Shown: in pieces, positions 1-5,647 of the stretch | Layout: every line of letters starts with the position of its first letter | Position numbering within the stretch: position 1 is the stretch's first letter | Assembly: GCA_016291275.1 (NCBI GenBank) | Contig: JAEEWY010000088.1 | Location: 1-6,161 of the forward strand | Origin: Methanobrevibacter sp. | Lineage (GTDB): Archaea; Methanobacteriota; Methanobacteria; Methanobacteriales; Methanobacteriaceae | Length of the DNA: 6,161 nt | Direction: 5' to 3' | Notes under the pieces: model-generated | Told to the model about the DNA's origin: nothing | The model's database searches: none | What the model saw: the letters and a program-made list of their open reading frames with translations, nothing else | Program-made: the position numbers and the translations under genes

Positions 1-1080
1 AATGGAGAGAAATATCTTCCGATTACTTTAGATTCGGTTATCAATCAAACAATAGGTATTGAAAACCTTGAAATAATAATAGCTAACGACTGTTCCACAG
101 ACAATACAAAGCAGATTATTGAAGATTTTAAGGAAAGAATCAACAATCAAACTAATAAGGAAACCGTTAAGTCAATCAATCTTGTGGAAAATATGGGTGG
201 GGCGTTCGGTCCTCGAAACATAGCATTGGATCATGTGAATGGAGAATATCTTATGTTCATTGATTCAGATGACACTTATCCTTTGGATGCCTGTGAAACA
301 TTATACAATAAGATCAATGAATATGATTGTGACATTGCCTTTGGAAGATACTTAAGGCATTACCCAGAAGCAAATATCATTAGAAAATCATACACTCCAT
401 ACACAGACAGCTTGGAAAGGCCATATCTTGACTACCTTGATGATTTGGTTGAAGGGTCTAATTTAAATGGATTCATAGGTTCTCTCTGGAAAAACGTCAT
501 GAGCAGATTCTTTTACGGCAAATCCATAAACAATGAAAACAATGACGAGATATTCATCAATGATTTCAAAGCGGAAAATGATGATGAAATAGCTATCTTA
601 AAGATCTTGCCATCATTCTGGAGTAAAATATACAGAACAGAACTGATAAAGGAAAATGCAATCAAGTTTCCAGAATGCATATCTGCTGAAGACTTGAACT
701 TCCTATTGGAATCATATATCAAAAGCGAAAAGGGAATTCTTTTCCTGAACAATAAGATTGTCTACAATTACTTCATGAGACTGGAAGATGAAGACAAGTC
801 AATTACAAAGAACATTAACTTCCGATTAGTGCATGATTCACTGAAAGCCTACAGATTGTCTTCAGAGCTTTCTGATGAATATGGCATTAGGAACAAAGAC
901 CTCTTCCTAAACCCCTATCTATTGAATTGGATTAATCTATGGCTAAGCAGAGATAATTCAAAAGAGGAGAATAAAGTATTCCTTAATGAGATTGAAATGA
1001 TGGAAAAGGGCAATAGGAATGGGTTGAAATACAAGCTGATTCTAAAATTCATTAAAATCCTATTGAAAATCAAATCATGA
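1..1080 (+). CDS. Family 2 glycosyltransferase (5' end cut off by window)
   Basis: The frame is open from the first base to TGA at 1078-1080, giving 359 residues. It begins at the Asn that normally follows the first beta strand (usual pattern IIPVYN-GEKYL), so probably only 10-15 residues are missing. GT-A fold marks of family GT2 are visible: NDCSTDNT at residues 29-36 (nucleotide-sugar binding, usual NDGSTD), NMGGAFGPRN at 64-73, GEYLMFIDSDD at 81-91 with the metal-binding DxD at 88-90, and SAED at 228-231, where the catalytic base is expected. Such enzymes transfer a sugar from a nucleotide donor, usually on the cytoplasmic face, to a surface polysaccharide or glycoprotein acceptor. The last 120 or so residues are charged and I do not recognise them; there is no clear membrane helix. 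An internal GTG at 184 is not the start, because the conserved N-terminal motifs lie upstream. The substrate cannot be told from sequence. Confidence 0.93.
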   Translation, partial: NGEKYLPITLDSVINQTIGIENLEIIIANDCSTDNTKQIIEDFKERINNQTNKETVKSINLVENMGGAFGPRNIALDHVNGEYLMFIDSDDTYPLDACETLYNKINEYDCDIAFGRYLRHYPEANIIRKSYTPYTDSLERPYLDYLDDLVEGSNLNGFIGSLWKNVMSRFFYGKSINNENNDEIFINDFKAENDDEIAILKILPSFWSKIYRTELIKENAIKFPECISAEDLNFLLESYIKSEKGILFLNNKIVYNYFMRLEDEDKSITKNINFRLVHDSLKAYRLSSELSDEYGIRNKDLFLNPYLLNWINLWLSRDNSKEENKVFLNEIEMMEKGNRNGLKYKLILKFIKILLKIKS

Positions 1081-1128
1081 TTATAATGATGAGAATCTAA
1101 AAAATTAAAATTATAAAAATAAATAATT

Positions 1129-1140
1129 TTTAAATATTAT
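1129..1140 (+). promoter_or_regulatory. Candidate archaeal TATA box for SRP19
   Basis: TTTAAATATTAT sits in the 112-base AT-rich gap after the glycosyltransferase, 64 bases before the SRP19 ATG. The purine/A-rich stretch just upstream (AAATAA) could serve as BRE. Initiation about 25 bases downstream would leave a leader of roughly 35 bases that includes the Shine-Dalgarno site. The same 12-mer occurs upstream of the regulator at 3335, which supports a promoter role. A second TATA-like stretch at 1149-1158 (ATTATAAATA) is less likely because it would place the start too close to the ribosome binding site. Confidence 0.5.
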
Positions 1141-1181
1141 GCTAACATATTATAAATAAGAAAGCAAATGAAAAATAAAAA

Positions 1182-1188
1182 GAGGTGA
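1182..1188 (+). promoter_or_regulatory. Strong Shine-Dalgarno site of SRP19
   Basis: GAGGTGA is a perfect 7-base match to the archaeal anti-Shine-Dalgarno sequence (AUCACCUCC), four bases before the ATG at 1193. It fixes that start. Confidence 0.85.
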
Positions 1189-1192
1189 AAAT

Positions 1193-1525
1193 ATGAAAGA
1201 CGTGATGATTTGGCCAATATATCTTGATGCTGAAAAATCATTGAATGAAGGCAGAAAAATATCTAAAGAATATGCCGTCTCTGAACCAAGAATCAAGGAA
1301 ATCGTAAAGGCTACTCAAAAATTAAGATACAAGTATTATGCTGAAGAGGATAAGGCATATCCTGGAGAATGGTACAATAAATCAGGAAGAGTCATAATTA
1401 CCACTGATGACAGCAAAAAGGAAATTCTAATCAACTTATCAAACACCATAAAACAAATGAGAGAAGCTAAACAATCAAATAGGCCTAACAATAAGAAAGG
1501 CAAAAAAGGAAAAAGAAGAAAATAA
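1193..1525 (+). CDS. srp19: Signal recognition particle subunit SRP19
   Basis: 110-residue protein. SRP19 binds the tips of helices 6 and 8 of 7S RNA and prepares the RNA for binding of SRP54, as part of cytoplasmic targeting of membrane and secreted proteins. Family marks are clear: an N-terminal strand IWPIYLDAEKSLNEGRKI (residues 6-23; family pattern IWP-Y-D-..S..EGR), AVSEP at 28-32, and PGEWYNKSGRVII at 57-69. Length slightly exceeds the roughly 90-100 residues usual for archaeal members because of a Lys/Arg-rich tail (about 95-110, ending KKGKKGKRRK) that could contact RNA. The start is fixed by a perfect GAGGTGA. It has its own candidate promoter and lies 80 bases upstream of the codirectional DHH gene, so co-transcription is possible. 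The identification rests on motif recognition. Confidence 0.95.
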   Translation: MKDVMIWPIYLDAEKSLNEGRKISKEYAVSEPRIKEIVKATQKLRYKYYAEEDKAYPGEWYNKSGRVIITTDDSKKEILINLSNTIKQMREAKQSNRPNNKKGKKGKRRK

Positions 1526-1535
1526 ACTTCTTTTC

Positions 1536-1586
1536 CACTATAAAAAGTTAAAATAAAACTAAATAAAAACTATTATTCACTATAAA
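1536..1586 (+). promoter_or_regulatory. Two TATA-like CACTATAAA sites upstream of the DHH gene
   Basis: The 80-base gap between SRP19 and the DHH gene holds the same 9-mer CACTATAAA twice, at 1536-1544 and 1578-1586. The first would give a leader of about 40 bases. The second would start transcription almost at the ATG at 1606, that is, nearly leaderless. The Shine-Dalgarno there is weak (AGGCG, 1596-1600). Read-through from srp19 is also possible. Speculative. Confidence 0.3.
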
Positions 1587-1605
1587 CAAATAAAAAGGCG
1601 TTAAA

Positions 1606-3099
1606 ATGACAAGCATACCACCAGAAATGAAAGAAAGATATGAAGAAGCTAGAAGACTTATAGAATCTTCAAAAGACATTAAGATTTATAGCCATACTGA
1701 CTGTGATGGAATCTCATCAGGAGCTATTCTCACAGGAATCCTAAAAAAGATAGGCAGGCAATTAGGTAAGGATTTTGATATTGAAATCGTAAACTTGGAT
1801 GTTTTGGAAAATGTTCCTATTGAACATGAATTGACAATATTTTCAGACCTTGGATCTGGACAGCCTGTTGATAAGAATGCAAATAAGGATTCCAAAATAC
1901 TTATTCTTGATCACCACCCTCCACTTAGAGAGATTGATTACTGCGATACAGTAGATTATGATTATTTGGAAATAAATCCTATTTTTTATGGAATAGACGG
2001 TTCTCAAGAAGTTTGTGGAGGGGGGCTATGTTACCTTCTTGCTAAGGAGTTCGGTTTTACCGATTTAAGCTGGCTTGGAATATTGGCAGCCATTGGGGAC
2101 ATACAAAACGGTAAAACTGGAAAATTGGAAGGATTAAATAGAACCATCCTTAAGGATGCGGAAGATGAGGGTTTGGTCAATATAATCAATAATGACTTAT
2201 CATTATACGGCAGACAGACAAGGCCTTTATTTGTAGCATTATCCTATTTCAGCGATGTTAACTTGGAAATTACCAATGACCAGAACAGGGCATTGGATCT
2301 TTTGAAAAGACTTGGCATAAATACCAGAAATCCTGTAAATGACACATCCATCAGGTCTTGTGATTTAAGCCAACAAGACAAATTCAAATTGATTAAGGAA
2401 TTAATCAACATGATTACAAGGGAAATCCCAAGCAGATATGCTATCCATGCTCCAAAATTAGTCATGGGAGAAAGCTACGAATTTGCAAATGAAGAGAAAT
2501 ACACTTTCTTAAGGGATGCCTCTGAATTCTCTACAGCAATGAATGCATGCGTTAGAAACGAAAGGCCAGAAGTTGCATTGAAGCTATTGGATTTGACAAT
2601 AAAGAGAAATGAAATCTTAAGTGACAACAAGGTTTCAGTAGACATTGAAAGTGATAGGGCAGTTGTGCTTGATGAACTTGAAGAGATTTCAAAGGCGCAT
2701 AGGTTCTATTTGGCACAGAACATCAAGATGATTGGTGAATCTGACTCAATAGTTCAAATGAAAAATCTTCAGTATTTCGATGGCGAAGGCATAAGAAGCA
2801 ATGTTGTAGGTACAATTGCTGGAATGGTTCTCAGTCAAGGAGATTGGAGAAAACCTATGATTGCATTTACACAAGTGAGTGAAGAGAATGATGATTTGAA
2901 GATTTCACTTCGCTGCTCTAAGCTACTCGCTTATGATGGAGTTCACTTTGGAAAGATAATCAGAAAAGTGTCTCAGAGTTTAGGTGGAAACGGTGGAGGC
3001 CACGATGTTGCTTGTGGAGCTTATATCCGTAAAGACCAAAAAGAAGAATTCTTTGAAATGATGAATAATGAATTGGAAGGTAAATTGGTTCTTGATTAA
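1606..3099 (+). CDS. DHH-family phosphoesterase, archaeal RecJ/GAN-like exonuclease
   Basis: 497 residues. The DHH domain is complete: motif I HTDCDGISS at 30-38 (H30, D32, D34), motif II SDLGSG at 80-85 (D81), motif III LDHHPP at 101-106 (D102, H103, H104), and motif IV AAIGDIQNG at 161-169 (D165). These residues coordinate two Mn/Mg ions. The C-terminal DHHA1 substrate-binding domain carries GGNGGGHDVACG at 460-471 (H466). All catalytic residues are present, so an active nuclease is expected. Architecture and length fit archaeal RecJ homologues, including the GINS-associated nuclease GAN (5'-3' exonuclease on single-stranded DNA at the replication fork). A relative acting on RNA ends or short oligonucleotides cannot be excluded from sequence, since archaea carry several such paralogues. 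ATG at 1606 is chosen because the domain begins about 25 residues later; the ribosome binding site is weak. The gene follows srp19 by 80 bases. Confidence 0.92.
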   Translation: MTSIPPEMKERYEEARRLIESSKDIKIYSHTDCDGISSGAILTGILKKIGRQLGKDFDIEIVNLDVLENVPIEHELTIFSDLGSGQPVDKNANKDSKILILDHHPPLREIDYCDTVDYDYLEINPIFYGIDGSQEVCGGGLCYLLAKEFGFTDLSWLGILAAIGDIQNGKTGKLEGLNRTILKDAEDEGLVNIINNDLSLYGRQTRPLFVALSYFSDVNLEITNDQNRALDLLKRLGINTRNPVNDTSIRSCDLSQQDKFKLIKELINMITREIPSRYAIHAPKLVMGESYEFANEEKYTFLRDASEFSTAMNACVRNERPEVALKLLDLTIKRNEILSDNKVSVDIESDRAVVLDELEEISKAHRFYLAQNIKMIGESDSIVQMKNLQYFDGEGIRSNVVGTIAGMVLSQGDWRKPMIAFTQVSEENDDLKISLRCSKLLAYDGVHFGKIIRKVSQSLGGNGGGHDVACGAYIRKDQKEEFFEMMNNELEGKLVLD

Positions 3100-3130
3100 T
3101 CCATCAAAGCCAATTTATTATTTTCAATAC

Positions 3131-3209
3131 TATTTTTTTACATATACATTTATTAAGACTGCTTTTACAATAAATCATTTTAAAACTATTTTTTTAAGCA
3201 ACTTTTTTT
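3131..3209 (+). terminator. T-tract terminator cluster after the DHH gene
   Basis: Three runs of exactly seven T lie at 3133-3139, 3189-3195 and 3203-3209 with no convincing stem-loop. This is what intrinsic termination in archaea looks like. Two of the runs are in the same context, ACTATTTTTTTA (3130-3140 and 3185-3196). The rest of the 3100-3334 gap is AT-rich with no gene visible. Confidence 0.6.
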
Positions 3210-3234
3210 AAATAATTTTTACATTCAAATAGAC

Positions 3235-3264
3235 TTTATAAAAAACTAAAATAAACTTTAAATA
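3235..3264 (+). promoter_or_regulatory. Candidate promoter of the winged-helix regulator
   Basis: Two TATA-like boxes are seen: TTTATAAA at 3235-3242 and TTTAAATA at 3257-3264. The second is part of TTTAAATATTAT, identical to the 12-mer upstream of SRP19. Using the second, initiation near 3286 would give a leader of about 50 bases. The choice between them cannot be made from sequence. Confidence 0.45.
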
Positions 3265-3334
3265 TTATAAGGGACAAAATAACTATTAACTAGAAATAAT
3301 TAATTCTTTCAATAAAAAAAATTAAGTGGTTAAT

Positions 3335-4162
3335 ATGGAAATCTTACAAAAAAGAGGAGCATTGACTCATTTTCAAATTTTAGGGGAAATCTCTAAGCAA
3401 GAACCAAATCTTAAGCAAAAGGATTTGGCAGAACGTTTAGGAATTACAATTCAAGCGGTTTCTGAAAATATCAAAACATTGACTGAACTTGAATACATCA
3501 CATCTAAAGATGGCAGAGCACCATATAAGATTACCCAAAAGGGAATTGCTAAAGTCAAAAAAGATGCAATCACCTTAAGGAAGTACTCTGACAGTGTTCT
3601 TGAAACCATGACCTATTATAAATCTACCTGGCCTGCAATTGCTAAGGAAGACTTGAAGGAAGGTGACGAAGTAGGTTTATATATGGAAGATGGCAGATTA
3701 TACGCTTCAATCAATGCACAGACTGATGCTTATGCTGATGTAATATTAGACACTAAAAAAGGATTTGATGTTGCTTTAACCAATCTTAAAGGAACCATTG
3801 AAATCAAGGAAAGTAAAATCCTAATAATTACATTGCCTCCAATAAAGCAAGGAGGATCAAGAGCTGCTGATATGGACTTGATTAAGGAAATCTATGATGA
3901 AAAATATGTAAACTATGGATTAAGCTCAATTGATAAGGTTGCAGCAATTGGAACCACTTCACATGTAATAGCTAACGCTTTAGACATTCCAGTTGATATT
4001 GAATTTGGAGTAAGTGAAGCGGCTCAATCTGCAGTTAGAAAAGGATTGAATGTCTTGATTCTTTCAATCGGAGATATGAGCAAAAACATATCAAAAGACT
4101 TGGAAGAGGCTAATGTCCCATATCAAGTCATAGATGCTAAAAAAATAAATATGGAACTTTAA
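3335..4162 (+). CDS. Winged helix-turn-helix regulator with uncharacterised C-terminal domain
   Basis: 275 residues from ATG 3335. An in-frame GTG at 3326 would add only three residues and overlaps the only purine-rich ribosome-binding-like stretch (AAGTGGT), so ATG is preferred. Residues 8-75 form a MarR/ArsR-type winged helix: helix-turn-helix KQKDLAERLGITIQAVSENI at 27-46 with recognition helix from about 37, then a wing at 53-71 (DGRAPYKITQKG). Residues 76-105 look helical. The rest (about 106-275) alternates beta strands and helices; GTTSHVIANALDIPVDIEFG (206-225) and VLILSIGDM (240-248) suggest a Rossmann-like ligand or dimerisation domain. I believe it belongs to the archaeal predicted-regulator group COG1497, but could not verify this. 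Ligand and targets are unknown. It is monocistronic by position: T-tract terminators lie upstream and it converges with the Cas4-like gene downstream. Confidence 0.85.
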   Translation: MEILQKRGALTHFQILGEISKQEPNLKQKDLAERLGITIQAVSENIKTLTELEYITSKDGRAPYKITQKGIAKVKKDAITLRKYSDSVLETMTYYKSTWPAIAKEDLKEGDEVGLYMEDGRLYASINAQTDAYADVILDTKKGFDVALTNLKGTIEIKESKILIITLPPIKQGGSRAADMDLIKEIYDEKYVNYGLSSIDKVAAIGTTSHVIANALDIPVDIEFGVSEAAQSAVRKGLNVLILSIGDMSKNISKDLEEANVPYQVIDAKKINMEL

Positions 4163-4163
4163 G

Positions 4164-4203
4164 AATATATTTTTAATATATTTTTAAATTCTCTTCTTTT
4201 TTT
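4164..4203 (+). terminator. Terminator of the regulator gene, with 11-bp tandem duplication
   Basis: Directly after the stop codon the 11-mer AATATATTTTT occurs twice in tandem (4164-4174 and 4175-4185), followed by a pyrimidine stretch ending in seven T (4197-4203). T-rich, stem-free ends of this kind are typical archaeal terminators for the + strand. Confidence 0.55.
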
Positions 4204-4224
4204 ATATATTTTAATCATTACAAT

Positions 4225-4240
4225 AAAAAAAAAAAAAAAA
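4225..4240 (-). terminator. A16 run, T16 terminator for the - strand gene
   Basis: Sixteen consecutive A on the + strand read as T16 on the - strand, about 105 bases beyond the stop of the Cas4-like gene. Further A7-A9 tracts lie between. A role as backup or main terminator for leftward transcription is inferred. Confidence 0.45.
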
Positions 4241-4340
4241 CTATTTTTAAAAAAATATTCTAAAGTTTAAAAAAAAAGAATAAAAAACTATTTTTAAGAA
4301 AATATAATTAATTTTAAAAAAAAGAGTGAAAAACTATTTA
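4241..4340. repeat. Imperfect 46-47 bp tandem repeat, about 2.2 copies
   Basis: CTATTTTTAA at 4241-4250 recurs at 4288-4297, and a shortened form CTATTTA at 4334-4340, a spacing of 47 and 46 bases. Units one and two also align through the rest of their length with few mismatches (shared AAAATAT, TTTAAAAAAAA and GA-rich ends). The third, partial copy stops just before the stop codon of the Cas4-like gene. Each copy has a T5 tract on the + strand and long A tracts, so the array could end transcription from both sides. Low sequence complexity means some similarity is by chance, but the 10-base identity and constant spacing favour a true duplication. Confidence 0.6.
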
Positions 4341-4344
4341 GTAA

Positions 4345-5037
4345 TTAAATAGCCTTTTCTTCACAATAGCTTTGGAAGCTGCATTTTCTACATTTATTAG
4401 GGTTTTTAGTAGGTATAGGGTCTCTTTTATCATCGATTAACCTATGTAAAAAATTGATTGTATACCTGATATTCTGTTCATTGCTTTCATTGAATTCTTC
4501 GCTCCAGAATATGTTATCTGTTCCCCTTTGCCTTAATGCAGCCATTATTGTACGTTTATCATTTCCCATCATATTCTTAAATGCCAAACAATAAGCGCGA
4601 ACCTGATTAATTGTTGATGGATAAGCCCTATTTCCAGGTTTATCATCAATGATTATTATCTTATCGGGAGTCATTCTAACTTCATCAATAAAACCACGAA
4701 TTCCATTTTCAGTATCAATTACAAACATTTCACGGGATAGGATTTCCTCTTCCTTAGACAATTCAAAAGCATCCTCAAAAGTTGATGGTTGAGCTGTCTC
4801 CTTAAATTTTTCCTCTAACCTAGAATGCCCTTCAGTTCCTTCAAGCATTTCCCGAGTAGGTGCAGTGCTGACTCCTTGGCAATATTCAAGATACAAACTG
4901 TATTCACAATATCCTTGTGTATTTAGCCAGCTTATTGGAAAATTAGCCTTTTCATCAATGATCCGAACACTCTTATAATTTTCATGAAGTTCAAAATCTA
5001 AAATATTAAATTCGTCTACAATAAGTTTATTTTCCAT
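4345..5037 (-). CDS. Cas4-like PD-(D/E)XK nuclease with four-cysteine Fe-S signature
   Basis: 230 residues. Nuclease marks of the RecB/Cas4 group appear in order: GTEGHSRLEE at 67-76 (H71), GFIDEV at 115-120 (D118), IIIIDDKPG at 127-135 (D131, K133, the D-x-K core), and QVRAY at 145-149 (Q145, Y149, the QxxxY motif). Cysteines at 44 (in SWLNTQGYCEY) and at 216, 219 and 225 (CRKCSFQSYC) match the four ligands of the Cas4 iron-sulfur cluster. Cas4 enzymes cut single-stranded DNA and trim prespacers in CRISPR adaptation, but stand-alone homologues of unknown role are known in archaea. No cas gene or array is nearby, so a repair role or a CRISPR locus elsewhere are both possible. Residues 1-34 are an extension before the usual start of the family. 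The ATG at 5037 follows GGGGGAT. It lies 126 bases downstream of the RDD gene on the same strand, behind T tracts. Confidence 0.88.
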   Translation of the reverse strand: MENKLIVDEFNILDFELHENYKSVRIIDEKANFPISWLNTQGYCEYSLYLEYCQGVSTAPTREMLEGTEGHSRLEEKFKETAQPSTFEDAFELSKEEEILSREMFVIDTENGIRGFIDEVRMTPDKIIIIDDKPGNRAYPSTINQVRAYCLAFKNMMGNDKRTIMAALRQRGTDNIFWSEEFNESNEQNIRYTINFLHRLIDDKRDPIPTKNPNKCRKCSFQSYCEEKAI

Positions 5038-5040
5038 AGA

Positions 5041-5047
5041 ATCCCCC
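5041..5047 (-). promoter_or_regulatory. Shine-Dalgarno-like site of the Cas4-like gene
   Basis: On the - strand GGGGGAT ends three bases before the ATG at 5037. It is an imperfect match to the GGAGGTGAT consensus but stands out in a region almost free of G and C. Confidence 0.6.
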
Positions 5048-5074
5048 TTTAATATAAAAAATAATTTAAAAAAA

Positions 5075-5114
5075 ATAATCTAAAATAATCTAAAATCATC
5101 TGAAATAATCTTAA
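5075..5114. repeat. Four tandem 10-bp repeats upstream of the Cas4-like gene
   Basis: On the + strand ATAATCTAAA occurs twice exactly (5075-5084, 5085-5094), followed without gap by ATCATCTGAA (5095-5104) and ATAATCTTAA (5105-5114). A related ATAATTTAAA lies at 5061-5070. Read on the - strand the unit is TTTAGATTAT. The block lies 38-77 bases before the start codon of the Cas4-like gene, where an operator or upstream promoter part would sit, and its period is close to one helical turn. Nothing shows that a protein binds it; microsatellite slippage would look the same. Confidence 0.7.
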
Positions 5115-5131
5115 AGAAATAATAGTAAAAT

Positions 5132-5146
5132 AAAAAAATAAAAAAA
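5132..5146 (-). terminator. T7-A-T7 terminator after the RDD gene
   Basis: On the - strand two runs of seven T (5146-5140 and 5138-5132) separated by one A begin 18 bases after the RDD stop codon. This suggests that hypE-RDD transcription ends here and that the Cas4-like gene has its own promoter. Confidence 0.5.
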
Positions 5147-5163
5147 TAAAAGATAATTAAAGA

Positions 5164-5607
5164 TTATCTTCTAGCGAAAAATACATCTGTATTCTCTTCA
5201 ACAACAGTGGTTCTTGCAATACCGTCTAAAAGTCTGGCTTTGCCTGTAATTCTTCCGAGAATTACATCAATGATTATTGGGAACCAGTAAATTTTAGAAA
5301 GGGATCTAATCAATGCTTGAGAAAAAGTAAGGGAATAATCTCTTCCAAGTCTTCCTCTTCTTGGCACTGCTGATTTAACTTCTATAAACATCAACCTTTT
5401 ACCAATAGTTGCACCTATACTCTTCTCTAAAATTGTGAAATACAATAAAATCAAAATTGGAAGAACAAATACAAAATAATGGTAAATCTGGAACATATTG
5501 AAGTAGTTTATAAAGAAATATGCGAAATAAGATACAATCCACATAAATGCAGAAACTACAAAGAAATCAAGAATATATGCTACAACTCTTTTACCGAATA
5601 AGTCCAT
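5164..5607 (-). CDS. RDD-family small integral membrane protein
   Basis: 147 residues from ATG 5607. A TTG three bases upstream directly abuts the GGTGAT ribosome binding site and so cannot be the start. Family marks: KRVVAYILDFFVVSAF at 6-21 with R7 and D14 in the first membrane helix (about 9-34), a second helix at about 42-60, then GATIGKRLMFIEV at 65-77, SQALIRSLSKIYW at 96-108, a third hydrophobic segment at about 105-118, and LLDGIARTTVV at 127-137. Both length and pattern fit the RDD family, named for its conserved Arg and Asp residues. Function is poorly known; some bacterial members have been linked to ion transport, which says little about this one. It starts 40 bases after the hypE stop on the same strand, so the two are probably co-transcribed, although I see no evident functional tie. 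Confidence 0.88.
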   Translation of the reverse strand: MDLFGKRVVAYILDFFVVSAFMWIVSYFAYFFINYFNMFQIYHYFVFVLPILILLYFTILEKSIGATIGKRLMFIEVKSAVPRRGRLGRDYSLTFSQALIRSLSKIYWFPIIIDVILGRITGKARLLDGIARTTVVEENTDVFFARR

Positions 5608-5610
5608 CAA

Positions 5611-5616
5611 ATCACC
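5611..5616 (-). promoter_or_regulatory. Shine-Dalgarno site deciding the RDD start
   Basis: GGTGAT on the - strand matches the archaeal anti-Shine-Dalgarno sequence. It leaves three bases to ATG 5607 but none to the in-frame TTG at 5610, which settles the start. Confidence 0.75.
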
Positions 5617-5647
5617 ATCTGATTCATTTTAATTAATAAGATTTAAT

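Noticed and set aside
184..186. GTG at 184 as start of the glycosyltransferase
   Set aside because: The frame is open to base 1 and encodes the NDCSTD motif upstream, so the true start is left of the window.
513..752. Open frame of 79 codons on the - strand inside the glycosyltransferase
   Set aside because: It lies wholly antisense to a gene with clear GT2 motifs, and shows no recognisable domain or ribosome binding site.
1686..1895. Open frame of 69 codons on the - strand inside the DHH gene
   Set aside because: It is antisense to the DHH motifs I-II coding region and resembles no protein family; it is explained as a shadow.
2244..2465. Open frame of 73 codons on the - strand inside the DHH gene
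   Set aside because: It is antisense to a well-supported gene; the hydrophobic stretch comes from complementing charged codons.
3326..3328. GTG at 3326 as start of the winged-helix regulator
   Set aside because: It adds three residues only and uses up the ribosome-binding-like GTGGT; ATG at 3335 fits better, although the GTG is not strictly excluded.
3100..3334. Possible small RNA or small gene in the 235-base gap
   Set aside because: The stretch holds T tracts and TATA-like boxes but no G/C-containing stem, tRNA-like fold or plausible short reading frame with a ribosome binding site.
4241..5114. Repeats on both sides of the Cas4-like gene as a possible CRISPR array
   Set aside because: The 10-bp units have no spacers between them, and the 46-47 bp units are alike along their whole length, with no unique spacers and no palindromic repeat. 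This is not CRISPR structure.
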